A stretch of DNA of 64,000 nucleotides from Candidatus Yaniella excrementavium (GTDB lineage Bacteria; Actinomycetota; Actinomycetes; Actinomycetales; Micrococcaceae). Within the stretch, counting starts at the first letter, position 1, and the number at the start of each line of letters is the position of its first letter. Of this stretch, positions 26,101-34,728 are shown piece by piece. The stretch spans positions 90,057-154,056 of the forward strand of contig DXCT01000005.1 of NCBI GenBank assembly GCA_019115865.1. The letters run 5' to 3'. A program made the position numbers and the translations under genes. The notes beneath the pieces are model-generated. The model saw nothing but the letters and a program-made list of their open reading frames with translations. It was not told the origin of the DNA and made no database searches.

Positions 26101-26592
26101 TTGTCCCTGGTCGAGTTCACCGGGTTCGATCATCGACAGCACATCGCCGTTGTGGGCCACGGTCAGCCCCACATTGATCAGATGACGATCTGAAAGTTGT
26201 TTGGCACCGGCTACAGCCACGGACGGAGAAATCTCTACGGCTTCAAGTTGATTGGCCAGGGTTGTTTCGGTGACCACACCGTCGTCGGCGATGAACCACA
26301 GCCATGATTCAGCTTCCGCCTTACAGGCGGATTCTTGGGAGGTGGCTACCACATCAGCCAGCCCTGCTGCCAGGCTCTGGTCTTGGTCACATACAACGTG
26401 TTGGTAGTCGACCCCCGCTTCTTCAAATAACCGATCGAGTTTCTCCATTACTGGTGACTCGAGCTTGGAAGCGGTGACTACCACCGCGGTATCTACCCCG
26501 GCCTGACCGTGCAGGGCGGAGGTAAATGCCTCGGTGGTAGCTTCGCTGGGATTCGTTACAACGAAAATCCCGGTGATGTGGTATTTAGCCAA
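23122..26592 (-). CDS. Large membrane glycosyltransferase family 2 protein
   Basis: About 1156 residues. The N-terminal 270 form a GT-A domain (ITGIFVVTNPSEATTEAF, acidic motif WLWFIADDGVV, then LPGMLMKTQVWIDLQGFDP and DICWRARLAGHRVAVVP). About a dozen membrane segments follow between residues 290 and 870, then a soluble exported domain and a final membrane helix (LWWFPAILGLITLLLGIP). Such proteins probably add sugars to an extracellular polymer from a lipid carrier. The start is uncertain: TTG at 26592, just after the whiB stop, or GTG at 26631 inside whiB. It is followed by DUF5719 with overlap, and preceded by whiB, an arrangement common in Micrococcales. Confidence 0.85.
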   Translation of the reverse strand: MAKYHITGIFVVTNPSEATTEAFTSALHGQAGVDTAVVVTASKLESPVMEKLDRLFEEAGVDYQHVVCDQDQSLAAGLADVVATSQESACKAEAESWLWFIADDGVVTETTLANQLEAVEISPSVAVAGAKQLSDRHLINVGLTVAHNGDVLSMIEPGELDQGQYDHRTDTFAVSLPGMLMKTQVWIDLQGFDPLTPLWAQTVDICWRARLAGHRVAVVPAAEVQHQTASFEPEITTAWETSRWLRLKHTGFFGFLGGWIWGWLATLGALLVGLFVKDPGTGVAQARGILRTLTSPVALAQSRKKASRSRTRPYDAVDELRPSRARVRDHRRSVLEVSEPDRVIGDGTGSSLTPQQATGGHDDFEELATPERNWVGIGAVVLAVVFGAIALLGLRHLLGVPALAGGNLLPVTTELSTLFSKAASGWAFAGAGAPGYDGPFGWLLALFGLTSNASMTLVWIWILALPLSGFGAWTLAGAITSSRYVRFAAGVVWAAAPVLLVSLSEGRLGGLLTHLLLPWFLLALLRAIGYKADDIQLFRSLRSEHEAAERPVVFGRKARHNAAATSLTAAAWVAILLAVIIAAAPSMFIPLTAGLVVVMLVLRSRAKILWWTPLLAAATLIPAVVTHRTDLRAILADPGAPAGYDPAPTWQLLLGLPHETSFDAGLAELPWLDLLSAAVPWTGIFIGLVAAPILLVAIVGAIAPGIGGNLARSGIIMGFVGLAAATANSNVIFSIDQTGLPVALSTTPAVSLMWMGWLTAAIIGVNYLTIGKSQLRTSASTVRLRAGWPARTVTTVLVVTGMISVGTWLTPRMVSNEVLSEARSTAQQERSVAAALADTNAQTTNDDNATSGPDATLAQPTGNLGVAGVQQRALPATAIDSAGSALQTRTLVITRTSEGIRTHLISGAGTMLDDMTGTWISRTVTGGLFNPQAAPADGADDTLRTVAAQLTSNADADPREALDALGAGYVVLTDPSGTETTLAAGIDAAPGMAPVGHSSAGWLWRVLPEDTEAEDDDVTQAGVEVLTEEGGTPPRGTATARARITEDGSTVAIAASNPDGSIDVELPEADGPRELVLAERANPGFRAHLDGEELTATASDPEWVQAFELPESGGNLTMEYAPPAGKWLWWFPAILGLITLLLGIPTRTRNARRAHD

Positions 26593-26596
26593 GGAG

Positions 26597-27127
26597 TTAG
26601 GAGGATTTCTTGCGTAGGCGACGGCGCTCACGTTCGGACATGCCGCCCCAAATGCCAAAGCGTTCGTCATTGGCCAGTGCATATTCCAGGCACTGCTCTT
26701 GCACTAAACAGGCTCCACAGACCTTTTTAGCGTCGCGTGTCGACCCGCCTTTTTCCGGGAAGAATGCTTCCGGGTCAGTCTGGGCACACAGTGCATCTGC
26801 CTGCCAAGCAAGCTGACCGTCGTCTGCGGTGTCCCCAAAGCCAGGAAGCGCTTCCCACAGGTCGGTGGTTGACGGCGCTTCTGGCTCAGCTTGCACACCC
26901 GGGTGCAGCGCCGTCACAGTCGCTTCTGGGGTCTCATCTGTAGCGATATCGACCATCGCGTCGTGAGCCGCCAGGTAGGCGGTGGCACGATCATCCATCG
27001 TAGTGAGGTCTTGTCCAGCACTGGGGTCTGCCGGATCCACAAACCAGTCAATAGGAACTTCTCGTCCGTTACGAGTTACGGATTGGCCCTCGCGGCCGGA
27101 ACGTTCCGCCCGTTGTGCATTGTCCAT
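26597..27127 (-). CDS. WhiB-family iron-sulfur regulator (WhiB2/WhmD type)
   Basis: The 176-residue protein holds the WhiB domain in its last 65 residues: ALCAQTDPEAFFPEKGGSTR, then C137-x2-C140-x5-C146 and GIWGGMSERERRRLRKK. The four cysteines (first at 114) bind a [4Fe-4S] cluster; GIWGG and the basic tail contact sigma factor and DNA. WhiB2 proteins control cell division. The ATG at 27127 follows AAAGGA. About 105 residues precede the domain, acidic and without clear fold; most WhiB2 proteins have a much shorter leader. Confidence 0.92.
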   Translation of the reverse strand: MDNAQRAERSGREGQSVTRNGREVPIDWFVDPADPSAGQDLTTMDDRATAYLAAHDAMVDIATDETPEATVTALHPGVQAEPEAPSTTDLWEALPGFGDTADDGQLAWQADALCAQTDPEAFFPEKGGSTRDAKKVCGACLVQEQCLEYALANDERFGIWGGMSERERRRLRKKSS

Positions 27128-27232
27128 AGGTTCCTTTCCTGAGCTCCCATCGGGCACATAGCCCGGCATCACGTAGAATGCTTTCAGCGCGCCTACTCGA
27201 TGCGGTAAGTAATCTATTGTACTGCTTCCTAA

Positions 27233-27246
27233 TTACACCGTTGTAA
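27233..27246. promoter_or_regulatory. Inverted repeat between whiB and TIGR03089
   Basis: TTACA-CCGT-TGTAA lies 106 bases before whiB and 161 before the TIGR03089 gene, in a 279-base gap with no other gene seen. Either gene could be its target. Confidence 0.35.
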
Positions 27247-27406
27247 CTTGCAGTAAGTCAAGCTGAGATCCAGACAAACATGCGGCCTGCCAGGCAATTC
27301 ACAGCCAATTTTCAGTCCAAGGTCATAGTCGCTTCGAGTTCTCACCTGCGGTGATACTCAGAAGTAGCTAGCCTAAGAAGCAACACTGTTGCCGTCAAAG
27401 GACATC

Positions 27407-28069
27407 ATGATCTCGCTGAATCCAACGCCCTCAAATCAACCACTTGAACCTGGCACTAACCTGATCGCCCACTTAACGGCATCGCCAAGGCCGGCCATTA
27501 TTCACTATGCCCAAGACGGCCGCACCGAGCTTTCAGGCCGCGTCGCTACCAACTGGGCCACCAAAATGACCCACCTCCTCGACTCCTACGGCATTGAGAC
27601 ACCCGACCAAGTGCTGGTTGACCTGCCGATCACCTGGCGATCACTCGCTTTGACCTTAGGCGTTGCATGGACAACTACCGCCTGCACAACCGATCCAAAC
27701 GAAGCTGCAGCCATTTTGACCGATCAGCCCGAGCATCATCTCAGCGCTGCTGCAGAGCTCTTTGTCACACACCGTGACGACATTGATGCGGCACTCATCA
27801 ATGTCGACGACGAAGTGCTGTCACACGCAGACCAGGCACTGCTACCAGTCCCAGACATTATTGGCAGCGCACAGACCACCCAGCAATCCTCTGAACATGT
27901 GGAAACTCATCCATCCGGTGTGGTGATTCGGGCCGGGGAACAACGACTCGACGCAGCAACCTGGTGGGCCATCATTGATGCATGGCGCAGAACGCAACCG
28001 GTCGTTCTCGTTGAAGACTTTGACGATGCCCAACTAACACGCATCATTACCACTGAACGGCTCGGCTAA
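27407..28069 (+). CDS. TIGR03089-family protein (partial AMP-binding fold)
   Basis: The 220 residues resemble only the N-terminal part of AMP-forming acyl-CoA ligases: PAIIHYAQDGRTELSGR, then NWATKMTHLLDSYGIETPD and VLVDLPITWRSLALTLGVAW. The P-loop and C-terminal domain are absent, as in the whole TIGR03089 family. No known function. The ATG at 27407 follows AAAGGA. The 3' end overlaps the convergent gtrA stop by four bases. Confidence 0.8.
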   Translation: MISLNPTPSNQPLEPGTNLIAHLTASPRPAIIHYAQDGRTELSGRVATNWATKMTHLLDSYGIETPDQVLVDLPITWRSLALTLGVAWTTTACTTDPNEAAAILTDQPEHHLSAAAELFVTHRDDIDAALINVDDEVLSHADQALLPVPDIIGSAQTTQQSSEHVETHPSGVVIRAGEQRLDAATWWAIIDAWRRTQPVVLVEDFDDAQLTRIITTERLG

Positions 28070-28620
28070 CGGCCGGTTGGGGGATCTTCGTCACCAGTTT
28101 TTTCTGACTGCGATGCGATCTGCGGTATTGAACCGGTCAGTATCTGGTAATCCTGCCCGGTTTTTGGGTCGGCCTCCATGGCTTCAGTGAACACCCACAA
28201 CCGGTAAGCGATAAATCGGAAAATAGTCGCAAACCCAAGACCAATGATGTTGCCAAAAAGCACCATGCCGCCAGCAGAGGTCACCCCCAAGAAGTATTTG
28301 GCAATGAATACGAAGGCTGCTTGAATGCCGGCACCTACAGCGTTCATGACTAAGAAAAGCACTAACTCGCGCATCACGTTGGACTGCCGGCGATTCCTAA
28401 ACGTCCAATAGCGATTAGCTACCCACGAGAATATCGTAGCGACCCCGGTAGCAATCACTTTGGCTTTGACTGCTGAGTCTTCCATGGGACCGGTGATCAA
28501 CCATAAAAATATGCCAGTATCGATAAAGAAGCCGATACCGCCAACTACCCCAAACTTCGCCACTTCACGCCATAGCAGTTGCACCAGTGCCACGATACGT
28601 TCCCGCACTCTGTGCAACAT
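28066..28620 (-). CDS. GtrA-family membrane protein
   Basis: The 184 residues have four membrane segments and the family motifs FGVVGGIGFFIDTGIF at the N-terminus and ANRYWTFRNRRQ mid-protein. GtrA proteins are thought to flip polyprenyl-phosphate-linked sugars used in arabinogalactan, teichoic acid or O-antigen modification. AGGAGG lies four bases before the ATG. A charged C-terminal tail of about 35 residues ends the protein. It diverges from purK, as in other actinobacteria. Confidence 0.9.
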   Translation of the reverse strand: MLHRVRERIVALVQLLWREVAKFGVVGGIGFFIDTGIFLWLITGPMEDSAVKAKVIATGVATIFSWVANRYWTFRNRRQSNVMRELVLFLVMNAVGAGIQAAFVFIAKYFLGVTSAGGMVLFGNIIGLGFATIFRFIAYRLWVFTEAMEADPKTGQDYQILTGSIPQIASQSEKTGDEDPPTGR

Positions 28621-28679
28621 TGGTCCTCCTTGAGCCGCGGTGGGGTCGTAGATACTCTAGCCTGCTCCACTAAAATACT

Positions 28680-28691
28680 GTTGAATTCAAC
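28680..28691. promoter_or_regulatory. Perfect 12-base palindrome between gtrA and purK
   Basis: GTTGAATTCAAC sits in the 174-base divergent promoter region. Length and position fit an operator or chance; no regulator is identified. Confidence 0.3.
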
Positions 28692-28794
28692 CGGTCCAGA
28701 AAATCTTTGCACGCTGGTGCCCATCAGACACCGGGTCCGTGTCGCATGCCACCCACCCAACACGCCACGAGTGAAAGCACGCTAGTGTGGAGGC

Positions 28795-29961
28795 GTGACT
28801 TTTCCAACAATAGGTGTAGTAGGCGGCGGCCAGTTAGCTCGTATGATGGCTCCGGTCGCGATCAATCTTGGCGTGAAATTGCATGTCCTTGCCGAAGCTG
28901 AGGATGTTTCAGCCACCACGGCGGCCACGTTCACCGTCGGTGACTACAAGGACTACGACACGCTGGCAGCCTTTGCCAGCGGCGTCGATGTGGTGACCTT
29001 CGATCACGAACACGTCCCCACAGAACATCTGCAGCGCTTGCAAGACGCCGGGGTACAGCTTGCTCCCGGCCCTGGCGCGCTAGTGTATGCCCAAGACAAG
29101 TTGCTCATGCGCTCCAAGATGGCTGAGCTGGGTCTACCGCAACCAGCATGGCGTGCTGTCACTTGCGTTGATGAACTGCTCAGCGCAGGCGAAGATATCG
29201 GATTCCCGATTGTACTGAAAACACCGCGTGGTGGTTATGACGGTAAGGGTGTCTGGGTACTGGACTCTGCTGACGAAGCCCGTCAGACCCAGGACTGGTT
29301 TAACGGTTCGCACCCTGCGCTGTTGGTCGAGGCAAAAGTCGAGTTCCGCAGTGAACTCTCAGCCCAGATCGCACGCTCCACCACCGGTGAGACCGTCACC
29401 TACCCCGTTGTTGAGACGATCCAGACGGATGGCGTGGCCGACATCGTGAAAGCTCCGGCACCACAATTGGCGGCTTCGACTGACCACGCAGCACGCACTG
29501 CAGCTGAGACGATAGCCAAGAGCGTGGGCGTCACCGGCATGCTGGCCGTTGAACTGTTCCACACACCAGATACCAATGCCGGATTCATGATCAATGAGCT
29601 AGCCATGCGCCCACACAATACCGGCCACTGGACTCAAGACGGCGCTGTGACCAGTCAATTTGAGCAACATTTACGCGCAGTCCTCGGTCTTCCCCTGGGC
29701 GCGACAGATCCCGTGGCACCCTACACTGTGATGAAAAACTATTTGGGGGCGGAAAACCAGGATCTCTACGGGGCATTTCCCCTGGCAATGCAAAAATATC
29801 CGGCGGCCAAAATTCATGCTTATGGCAAATCGGTACGTCCCGGACGTAAAATCGGACATGTGAATGTGCTCGCCGTCGATGGTGACCTCAACGCTGCCCT
29901 ATCAGCAGCCATCGATGCAGCAGAAATTATCCGGCACGGCCGAACCGACTACACTGGCTAA
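28795..29961 (+). CDS. purK: 5-(carboxyamino)imidazole ribonucleotide synthase
   Basis: PurK carboxylates AIR with ATP and bicarbonate in purine synthesis. The 388-residue ATP-grasp protein starts [19 protein letters not shown], carries [18 protein letters not shown] (ATP lid) and [16 protein letters not shown] near the active site. The GTG start has AGG only one base upstream, too close for a ribosome site, while TAGTGT (28783-28788) fits the -10 position for transcription starting at the GTG; translation is probably leaderless. First gene of purK-purE-LCP-manA. Confidence 0.95.
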   Translation: MTFPTIGVVGGGQLARMMAPVAINLGVKLHVLAEAEDVSATTAATFTVGDYKDYDTLAAFASGVDVVTFDHEHVPTEHLQRLQDAGVQLAPGPGALVYAQDKLLMRSKMAELGLPQPAWRAVTCVDELLSAGEDIGFPIVLKTPRGGYDGKGVWVLDSADEARQTQDWFNGSHPALLVEAKVEFRSELSAQIARSTTGETVTYPVVETIQTDGVADIVKAPAPQLAASTDHAARTAAETIAKSVGVTGMLAVELFHTPDTNAGFMINELAMRPHNTGHWTQDGAVTSQFEQHLRAVLGLPLGATDPVAPYTVMKNYLGAENQDLYGAFPLAMQKYPAAKIHAYGKSVRPGRKIGHVNVLAVDGDLNAALSAAIDAAEIIRHGRTDYTG

Positions 29962-29987
29962 AACCGTTATCCCCCAAGGAGTTTCGT

Positions 29988-30524
29988 GTGACCAATACGC
30001 CCAGTAGCCCTCGCGTTGCAGTTGTCATGGGATCAGATTCTGATTGGCCCGTCATGCAAGGCGCTTCAGAAGCGCTTGCCGAATTCGGTATCGAGTATGA
30101 GGTCGACGTCGTCTCAGCCCACCGTATGCCGCATGAAATGATCGAGTTCGGCACAACTGCTGAACAACGCGGTCTTTCCGTCATCATTGCTGGCGCTGGC
30201 GGCGCTGCACACCTGCCAGGCATGCTCGCCTCCACGACTTCACTGCCAGTTATCGGCGTGCCCGTCCAACTCAAAACCCTCGATGGTATGGATTCGCTTC
30301 TGTCGATAGTCCAGATGCCCTCCGGCGTTCCGGTGGCTACTGTGTCAATCAACGGAGCACGAAACGCCGGACTCTTGGCCGTCAAAATATTGGCTGCTAA
30401 CACCGGAGACGACGCTCAGCAACTCCGCAAGCAACTCACCGATTTTTCCACCAATCTGAAAGAACAAGCGCAAGCAAAAGGCGCAAAACTGAACGCACAA
30501 CTGGCTCAACGCGACAATCGCTAA
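29988..30524 (+). CDS. purE: N5-carboxyaminoimidazole ribonucleotide mutase
   Basis: PurE converts N5-CAIR, the PurK product, to CAIR. The 178 residues contain [19 protein letters not shown], the catalytic SAHRMPHEM motif and [17 protein letters not shown], followed by [20 protein letters not shown]. The class I (bacterial mutase) type fits the adjacent purK. AAGGAG lies six bases before the GTG. The C-terminal 25 residues are Gln/Lys-rich. Confidence 0.96.
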   Translation: MTNTPSSPRVAVVMGSDSDWPVMQGASEALAEFGIEYEVDVVSAHRMPHEMIEFGTTAEQRGLSVIIAGAGGAAHLPGMLASTTSLPVIGVPVQLKTLDGMDSLLSIVQMPSGVPVATVSINGARNAGLLAVKILAANTGDDAQQLRKQLTDFSTNLKEQAQAKGAKLNAQLAQRDNR

Positions 30525-30575
30525 ACTGTCTCATTCGGTTTCACCACAAACTTCCCCAACCCTAATCGAGTAACA

Positions 30576-32216
30576 GTGACGAACACCTCCACACGAACTA
30601 CCGCAGGCAAAACTGAGCGCCGAATTCGGCGCGAACTCAACGACCGCCTGCGCCGGCTGGAATACGGCGCTGCCAAACACGATCCGCTCAAAAATCCTGC
30701 AGAAGCCACCTTTGGCCAGCGGGCCAAACGTGCCATCATTTTGATCATCCTGACCGCGCTGATTCCTGGTAGCGCCCAATCTGTGACCGGCCACCACCGA
30801 CTCGGCCGCATCGCACTGACCGTTACCCTCCTGAACTGGGGCATCATTATTCTGACAGGTTTGGGACTGCTGCTGGCACGCGGCTTCACCATGTCCTTGG
30901 CGTTCAATCAGTATGTCCAAAGTATCGGCATCTTCTATTTAGCTGCGCTCGCCGCCGGTTGGCTCATTCTCTGGTTAGATACCGCCCGAATCATCAAATT
31001 CGTCAAACTTAAGCCCACCGCGCGGCCGATTCTTGGGTTTTTGCTAGTGGCACTTATGGTGGTCACTTCCGGAGGCGCAGCCTATGGCGCCTACTTACTC
31101 AACGCCTCAACATCGTCACTGGGCGCAATTTTCGGTTCGGGTCCAGCAGTGGATGAATCCGATGGCCGATACAATATTTTGATTCTGGGCGCCGACGCCG
31201 GTGAAGGTCGTACCGGTCTGCGTCCCGACTCGATCTCTGTTGCCTCGATCAACGCCGATACCGGCAAGATTGTGTTGTTCTCGATCCCCAGGAACTTCCA
31301 GAACGCTCGTTTCGCGTCCGATTCACCGCTCTGGGAGGTGTATCCAGACGGCTACAGCTGTGGTGACTCGTGTATCATCAATGCGTTGTATACCGATGTC
31401 GCCAATAACTACAGCGACCTCTACCCCACCTCGGAAGATCCGGGCGCAGAAGCCATGATGGATGCAGCATCGGGTATCTTGAATCTTGATGTGAGCGGCT
31501 ACGTCATGATTGACATGGACGGATTCTCCGAACTGATCGATGCCATGGGTGGCGTCGAAGTGACAACCGGCGGCTATACGCCATATCGTGGGACGCGGCC
31601 TGATGGTGAATGGGGCAACGCGTGGTGGGGACCTGACACCCACACCTTCGACGGCGAGGAAGCTCTCGGTTTTGCACGTTCAAGGAACTGGTCTACCGAC
31701 TACTCTCGCATCCAACGCCAGCAATGCGTCCAACAGGCTATGCTCAGCCAATTTGATGTACCCACCTTGGTTACGAGATTCGAGGGGATCCTCGGGGCCG
31801 GAGAGCAGATGGTCGAAACGTCTATTCCACAGTCCCAAGTGGGCAGCTTCTTGAATCTCGGAGTTAAATCCCAGCGACAAGATATGGAACGACTCACCAT
31901 CGGAGCACCAGATTTCGGTGACCAAGGAGAACAGTTTTCTACCTACCCGGACTTCGATGAGATCCACCAGCGCGTCGACGAGATACTCAGTGAGGACGGT
32001 ACACCACCCTCGGGAGCTCACCTGATGCAACCTACCATCGGCATGTACTTCGCGCAGGCTGATACCGACGATCCAACCGCGAACTGGGATCCCGTCCCCA
32101 CCCAACCCGACGGTAGTGAAATCACCGAAGAATATCTGATGTGGGCCGAGGACACCGGTCAAGAAAATTTGCTGAGTGACGCCGCCGAAACCAACCACCA
32201 GTGCCATCCCGGCTAA
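30576..32216 (+). CDS. LytR-CpsA-Psr (LCP) family cell-wall glycopolymer ligase
   Basis: LCP proteins move glycopolymers from the polyprenyl carrier onto peptidoglycan. The 546 residues have a basic cytoplasmic start, about four membrane segments (50-175) and an extracellular LCP domain at about 200-380. Motifs include YNILILGADAGEGRTGLRPDS, VLFSIPRNFQ, DGFSELIDAMGGVEV and ALGFARSRNWSTDYSRIQRQ. A pair of cysteines (SCGDSC) may form a disulfide. GTG start after purE, same operon. Multi-span LCP members are typical of actinobacteria. Confidence 0.92.
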   Translation: MTNTSTRTTAGKTERRIRRELNDRLRRLEYGAAKHDPLKNPAEATFGQRAKRAIILIILTALIPGSAQSVTGHHRLGRIALTVTLLNWGIIILTGLGLLLARGFTMSLAFNQYVQSIGIFYLAALAAGWLILWLDTARIIKFVKLKPTARPILGFLLVALMVVTSGGAAYGAYLLNASTSSLGAIFGSGPAVDESDGRYNILILGADAGEGRTGLRPDSISVASINADTGKIVLFSIPRNFQNARFASDSPLWEVYPDGYSCGDSCIINALYTDVANNYSDLYPTSEDPGAEAMMDAASGILNLDVSGYVMIDMDGFSELIDAMGGVEVTTGGYTPYRGTRPDGEWGNAWWGPDTHTFDGEEALGFARSRNWSTDYSRIQRQQCVQQAMLSQFDVPTLVTRFEGILGAGEQMVETSIPQSQVGSFLNLGVKSQRQDMERLTIGAPDFGDQGEQFSTYPDFDEIHQRVDEILSEDGTPPSGAHLMQPTIGMYFAQADTDDPTANWDPVPTQPDGSEITEEYLMWAEDTGQENLLSDAAETNHQCHPG

Positions 32217-32246
32217 ACTCATCACGAGAAAGAAAGGCCAATCCAT

Positions 32247-33509
32247 TTGACCAATCGTGTTCCGTCCGGTCAGCAACCCGCGTTGTATCGGCTCACGGCT
32301 CCCGTGAAAGATTATGCCTGGGGTTCTACCACTCTCTTAGCTGATCTCACAAACACCAACCACTCGTCGACCCCGCAGGCAGAACTGTGGTTCGGGACCC
32401 ATCCCACCACCCAGACCACTTTACCTGACGGTCGCGCACTGGCCGATCTGATCGATCTCCCCTACTTGGTCAAGCTGCTAGCAGCCGAGCAGCCACTGTC
32501 GATCCAGGCCCACCCAACCATCGTTCAAGCCGAAGCTGGCTTCGCGGCTGAAAATGCCGCCGGCCTTGCGATCGATGATCCACAACGCACTTACCGAGAT
32601 CCCAACCACAAGCCTGAAATGCTCGTGGCACTCACCGATTTCACCGCGCTTGCCGGCTTCCGTGATCCCACCGCATCCGCCAAAACCTTTGGCACACTTG
32701 CACAGCTCGTCGAGCTGCCCGAACTTGGAGTCGTCTTAGCCAATATGGCCACCCAGCTAGCCGAGGGCAAAATCAAAGAGGTCTTTGGCCAACTCGTCGA
32801 CACAGAATCACCATTTTGGCAGCCTGATGGGTGGACCAAGACGATCTTCCATACGGTCGAACACGCAAATATCGATGACGACACCCTGGCAAATGCATTG
32901 GCTGTGTCAAAGATTCACCCCGATGATCCAGGTGCTCTTGTCACACTGTTGATGAACCTGATCCACCTCTGCCCCGGCGAATCGATATTCATTCCAGATG
33001 GCACCATTCATGCTTATGTGTCTGGACTTGGCGTGGAAATCATGGCCACTTCAGATAACGTGATTCGTGGCGGACTGACCATCAAACATATCGATGTCAA
33101 AGAGCTCGACAAAGTGGTGCGGTATCAACCAGATCCGCCACCCCTGCTGGATCCCCGCGTTGACCACTCTGCAACTATGACGGTTACACATTTCGAACCA
33201 CCCGTCGACGACTTTGCCCTCACCCGCTATGACTTAGGCGCCGACCAACGAATGTCCGTGGTGCCCGATAGGCCCCGAATTGCTATATGTACCGGTGGCA
33301 CGGGGCAGTTGGTAAGCCAAGACGACACCGCTGAAGTAACACCCGGAACCGGTATCTACCTTCCTGGCAATGGCCAATCTGTAGAACTGACCGCGGGACC
33401 CACCGGTGTGACTATGTTCATAGCCTTCCAACCGCAAACTTCTGCCAAAGACTCAACAAAACGACAAACCGCGGTGGCCAACGGCAAGTCGTCGGCAACC
33501 GCGGTCTAG
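32247..33509 (+). CDS. manA: Mannose-6-phosphate isomerase, class I
   Basis: ManA interconverts fructose-6-P and mannose-6-P, opening the route to GDP-mannose. The 420-residue cupin holds YRLTAPVKDYAWGS, the zinc ligands of LSIQAHPTIVQAEAGF, NHKPEMLVALTDF and FIPDGTIHAYVSGLGVEIM. The TTG at 32247 lies nine bases after AAGAAAGG; a TTG at 32283 gives the common MYRL start but has no ribosome site. Last gene of the purK operon. Stop lies 17 bases from the convergent glpX stop. Confidence 0.94.
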   Translation: MTNRVPSGQQPALYRLTAPVKDYAWGSTTLLADLTNTNHSSTPQAELWFGTHPTTQTTLPDGRALADLIDLPYLVKLLAAEQPLSIQAHPTIVQAEAGFAAENAAGLAIDDPQRTYRDPNHKPEMLVALTDFTALAGFRDPTASAKTFGTLAQLVELPELGVVLANMATQLAEGKIKEVFGQLVDTESPFWQPDGWTKTIFHTVEHANIDDDTLANALAVSKIHPDDPGALVTLLMNLIHLCPGESIFIPDGTIHAYVSGLGVEIMATSDNVIRGGLTIKHIDVKELDKVVRYQPDPPPLLDPRVDHSATMTVTHFEPPVDDFALTRYDLGADQRMSVVPDRPRIAICTGGTGQLVSQDDTAEVTPGTGIYLPGNGQSVELTAGPTGVTMFIAFQPQTSAKDSTKRQTAVANGKSSATAV

Positions 33510-33526
33510 CGTCAAAGCACGCTCTG

Positions 33527-34531
33527 TTAGTTAGCTTTTTTCCATTTTGCCGGCCGGTGTTCAGCTTCAATGATCCGAACGGTACCGGTCTGGCCACGCA
33601 TCACAATCGACTGGGTCTCGACCCGGTTGGAGAAATATCGAGTACCCCGTAACAGGTCGCCATCAGTAATACCGGTTGCGGCAAAGTAGCAATTCTCGGT
33701 AGAAACCAAATCATTGGTGGTCAAAATAGCGTCTACATCTAGTCCGGCGTCAATGGCCTTCTGGCGCTCTTCATCATCAGCCGGGGCCAGACGACCCTGA
33801 ATCATGCCACCGGTTGCTTTGATTGCGCACGCAGTAATGATGCCTTCGGGTGTGCCACCGGTGCCCAACAGCATATCGACATCAGTATTGTGACGTGCTG
33901 CAGCAATCCCTCCGGCAACGTCTCCGTCCATAATGAACTTTACCCGTGCCCCAGCTTCACGAATTTCACGAACCAGATTTTCGTGCCGTGGCCGATCTAG
34001 CACACAAACGTTGAGCTGCGAGACTTTTTTGTCCAACGCTTTCGAGAGTAACTGCAAATTCTGTTTGACCGGCAAACGCAAGTCCACAATATCCGCGGCT
34101 TCCGGGCCAACAACCATCTTGTCCATGTAAAACACGCTGGAAGCATCATACATCGACCCACGTTCAGCAACCGCCATAACAGACAGCGCATTGTTGTAGC
34201 CCATAGCGGTCAGCATCGTGCCATCAATCGGATCCACGGCGACGTCGACCTTCGGGCCCAGACCATCGCCCACAGATTCACCGTTGTATAGCATCGGGGC
34301 TTCATCTTTTTCACCTTCGCCAATAACCACGGTTCCGTCCATGTGCACTGTGTGCAGAAACGCTCGCATGGCATCAACGGCAGCACCATCCGCAATGTTT
34401 TTCTCACCAAAGCCGACCCATTCGGAAGCACCGATGGCCGCAGCTTCGGTGACTCGGACGAGTTCCATTGCGAGGTTGCGGTCTTGGGTACCCGCACCTT
34501 CAAATTGTTGTGCCGAAGACTTATTCGTCAT
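33527..34531 (-). CDS. glpX: Class II fructose-1,6-bisphosphatase
   Basis: GlpX hydrolyses fructose-1,6-bisphosphate in gluconeogenesis, the main FBPase of actinobacteria. The 334 residues contain [17 protein letters not shown], the metal site [36 protein letters not shown] and [18 protein letters not shown]. Length is normal. It is near fumC, as in mycobacteria (glpX-fumC), here separated by DUF4245 and carbonic anhydrase on the other strand. Confidence 0.95.
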   Translation of the reverse strand: MTNKSSAQQFEGAGTQDRNLAMELVRVTEAAAIGASEWVGFGEKNIADGAAVDAMRAFLHTVHMDGTVVIGEGEKDEAPMLYNGESVGDGLGPKVDVAVDPIDGTMLTAMGYNNALSVMAVAERGSMYDASSVFYMDKMVVGPEAADIVDLRLPVKQNLQLLSKALDKKVSQLNVCVLDRPRHENLVREIREAGARVKFIMDGDVAGGIAAARHNTDVDMLLGTGGTPEGIITACAIKATGGMIQGRLAPADDEERQKAIDAGLDVDAILTTNDLVSTENCYFAATGITDGDLLRGTRYFSNRVETQSIVMRGQTGTVRIIEAEHRPAKWKKAN

Positions 34532-34728
34532 GTAGCTACTCCAAAAAACAGACTGTGCGGAGGAAAATTACTTCCCTATTCTAGCGCGAATATGGTCGCC
34601 GATGAGTTTGGTGGCACAATAGAGTCGTAGAGTAAAAAATCTGGTGTTGTTGCAAAGGAAAAACCATCACTACCGAACACGATGAGGCTGCTGCCAAGCC
34701 AAAACTCACCAAATCGCAGAGTAACCGG

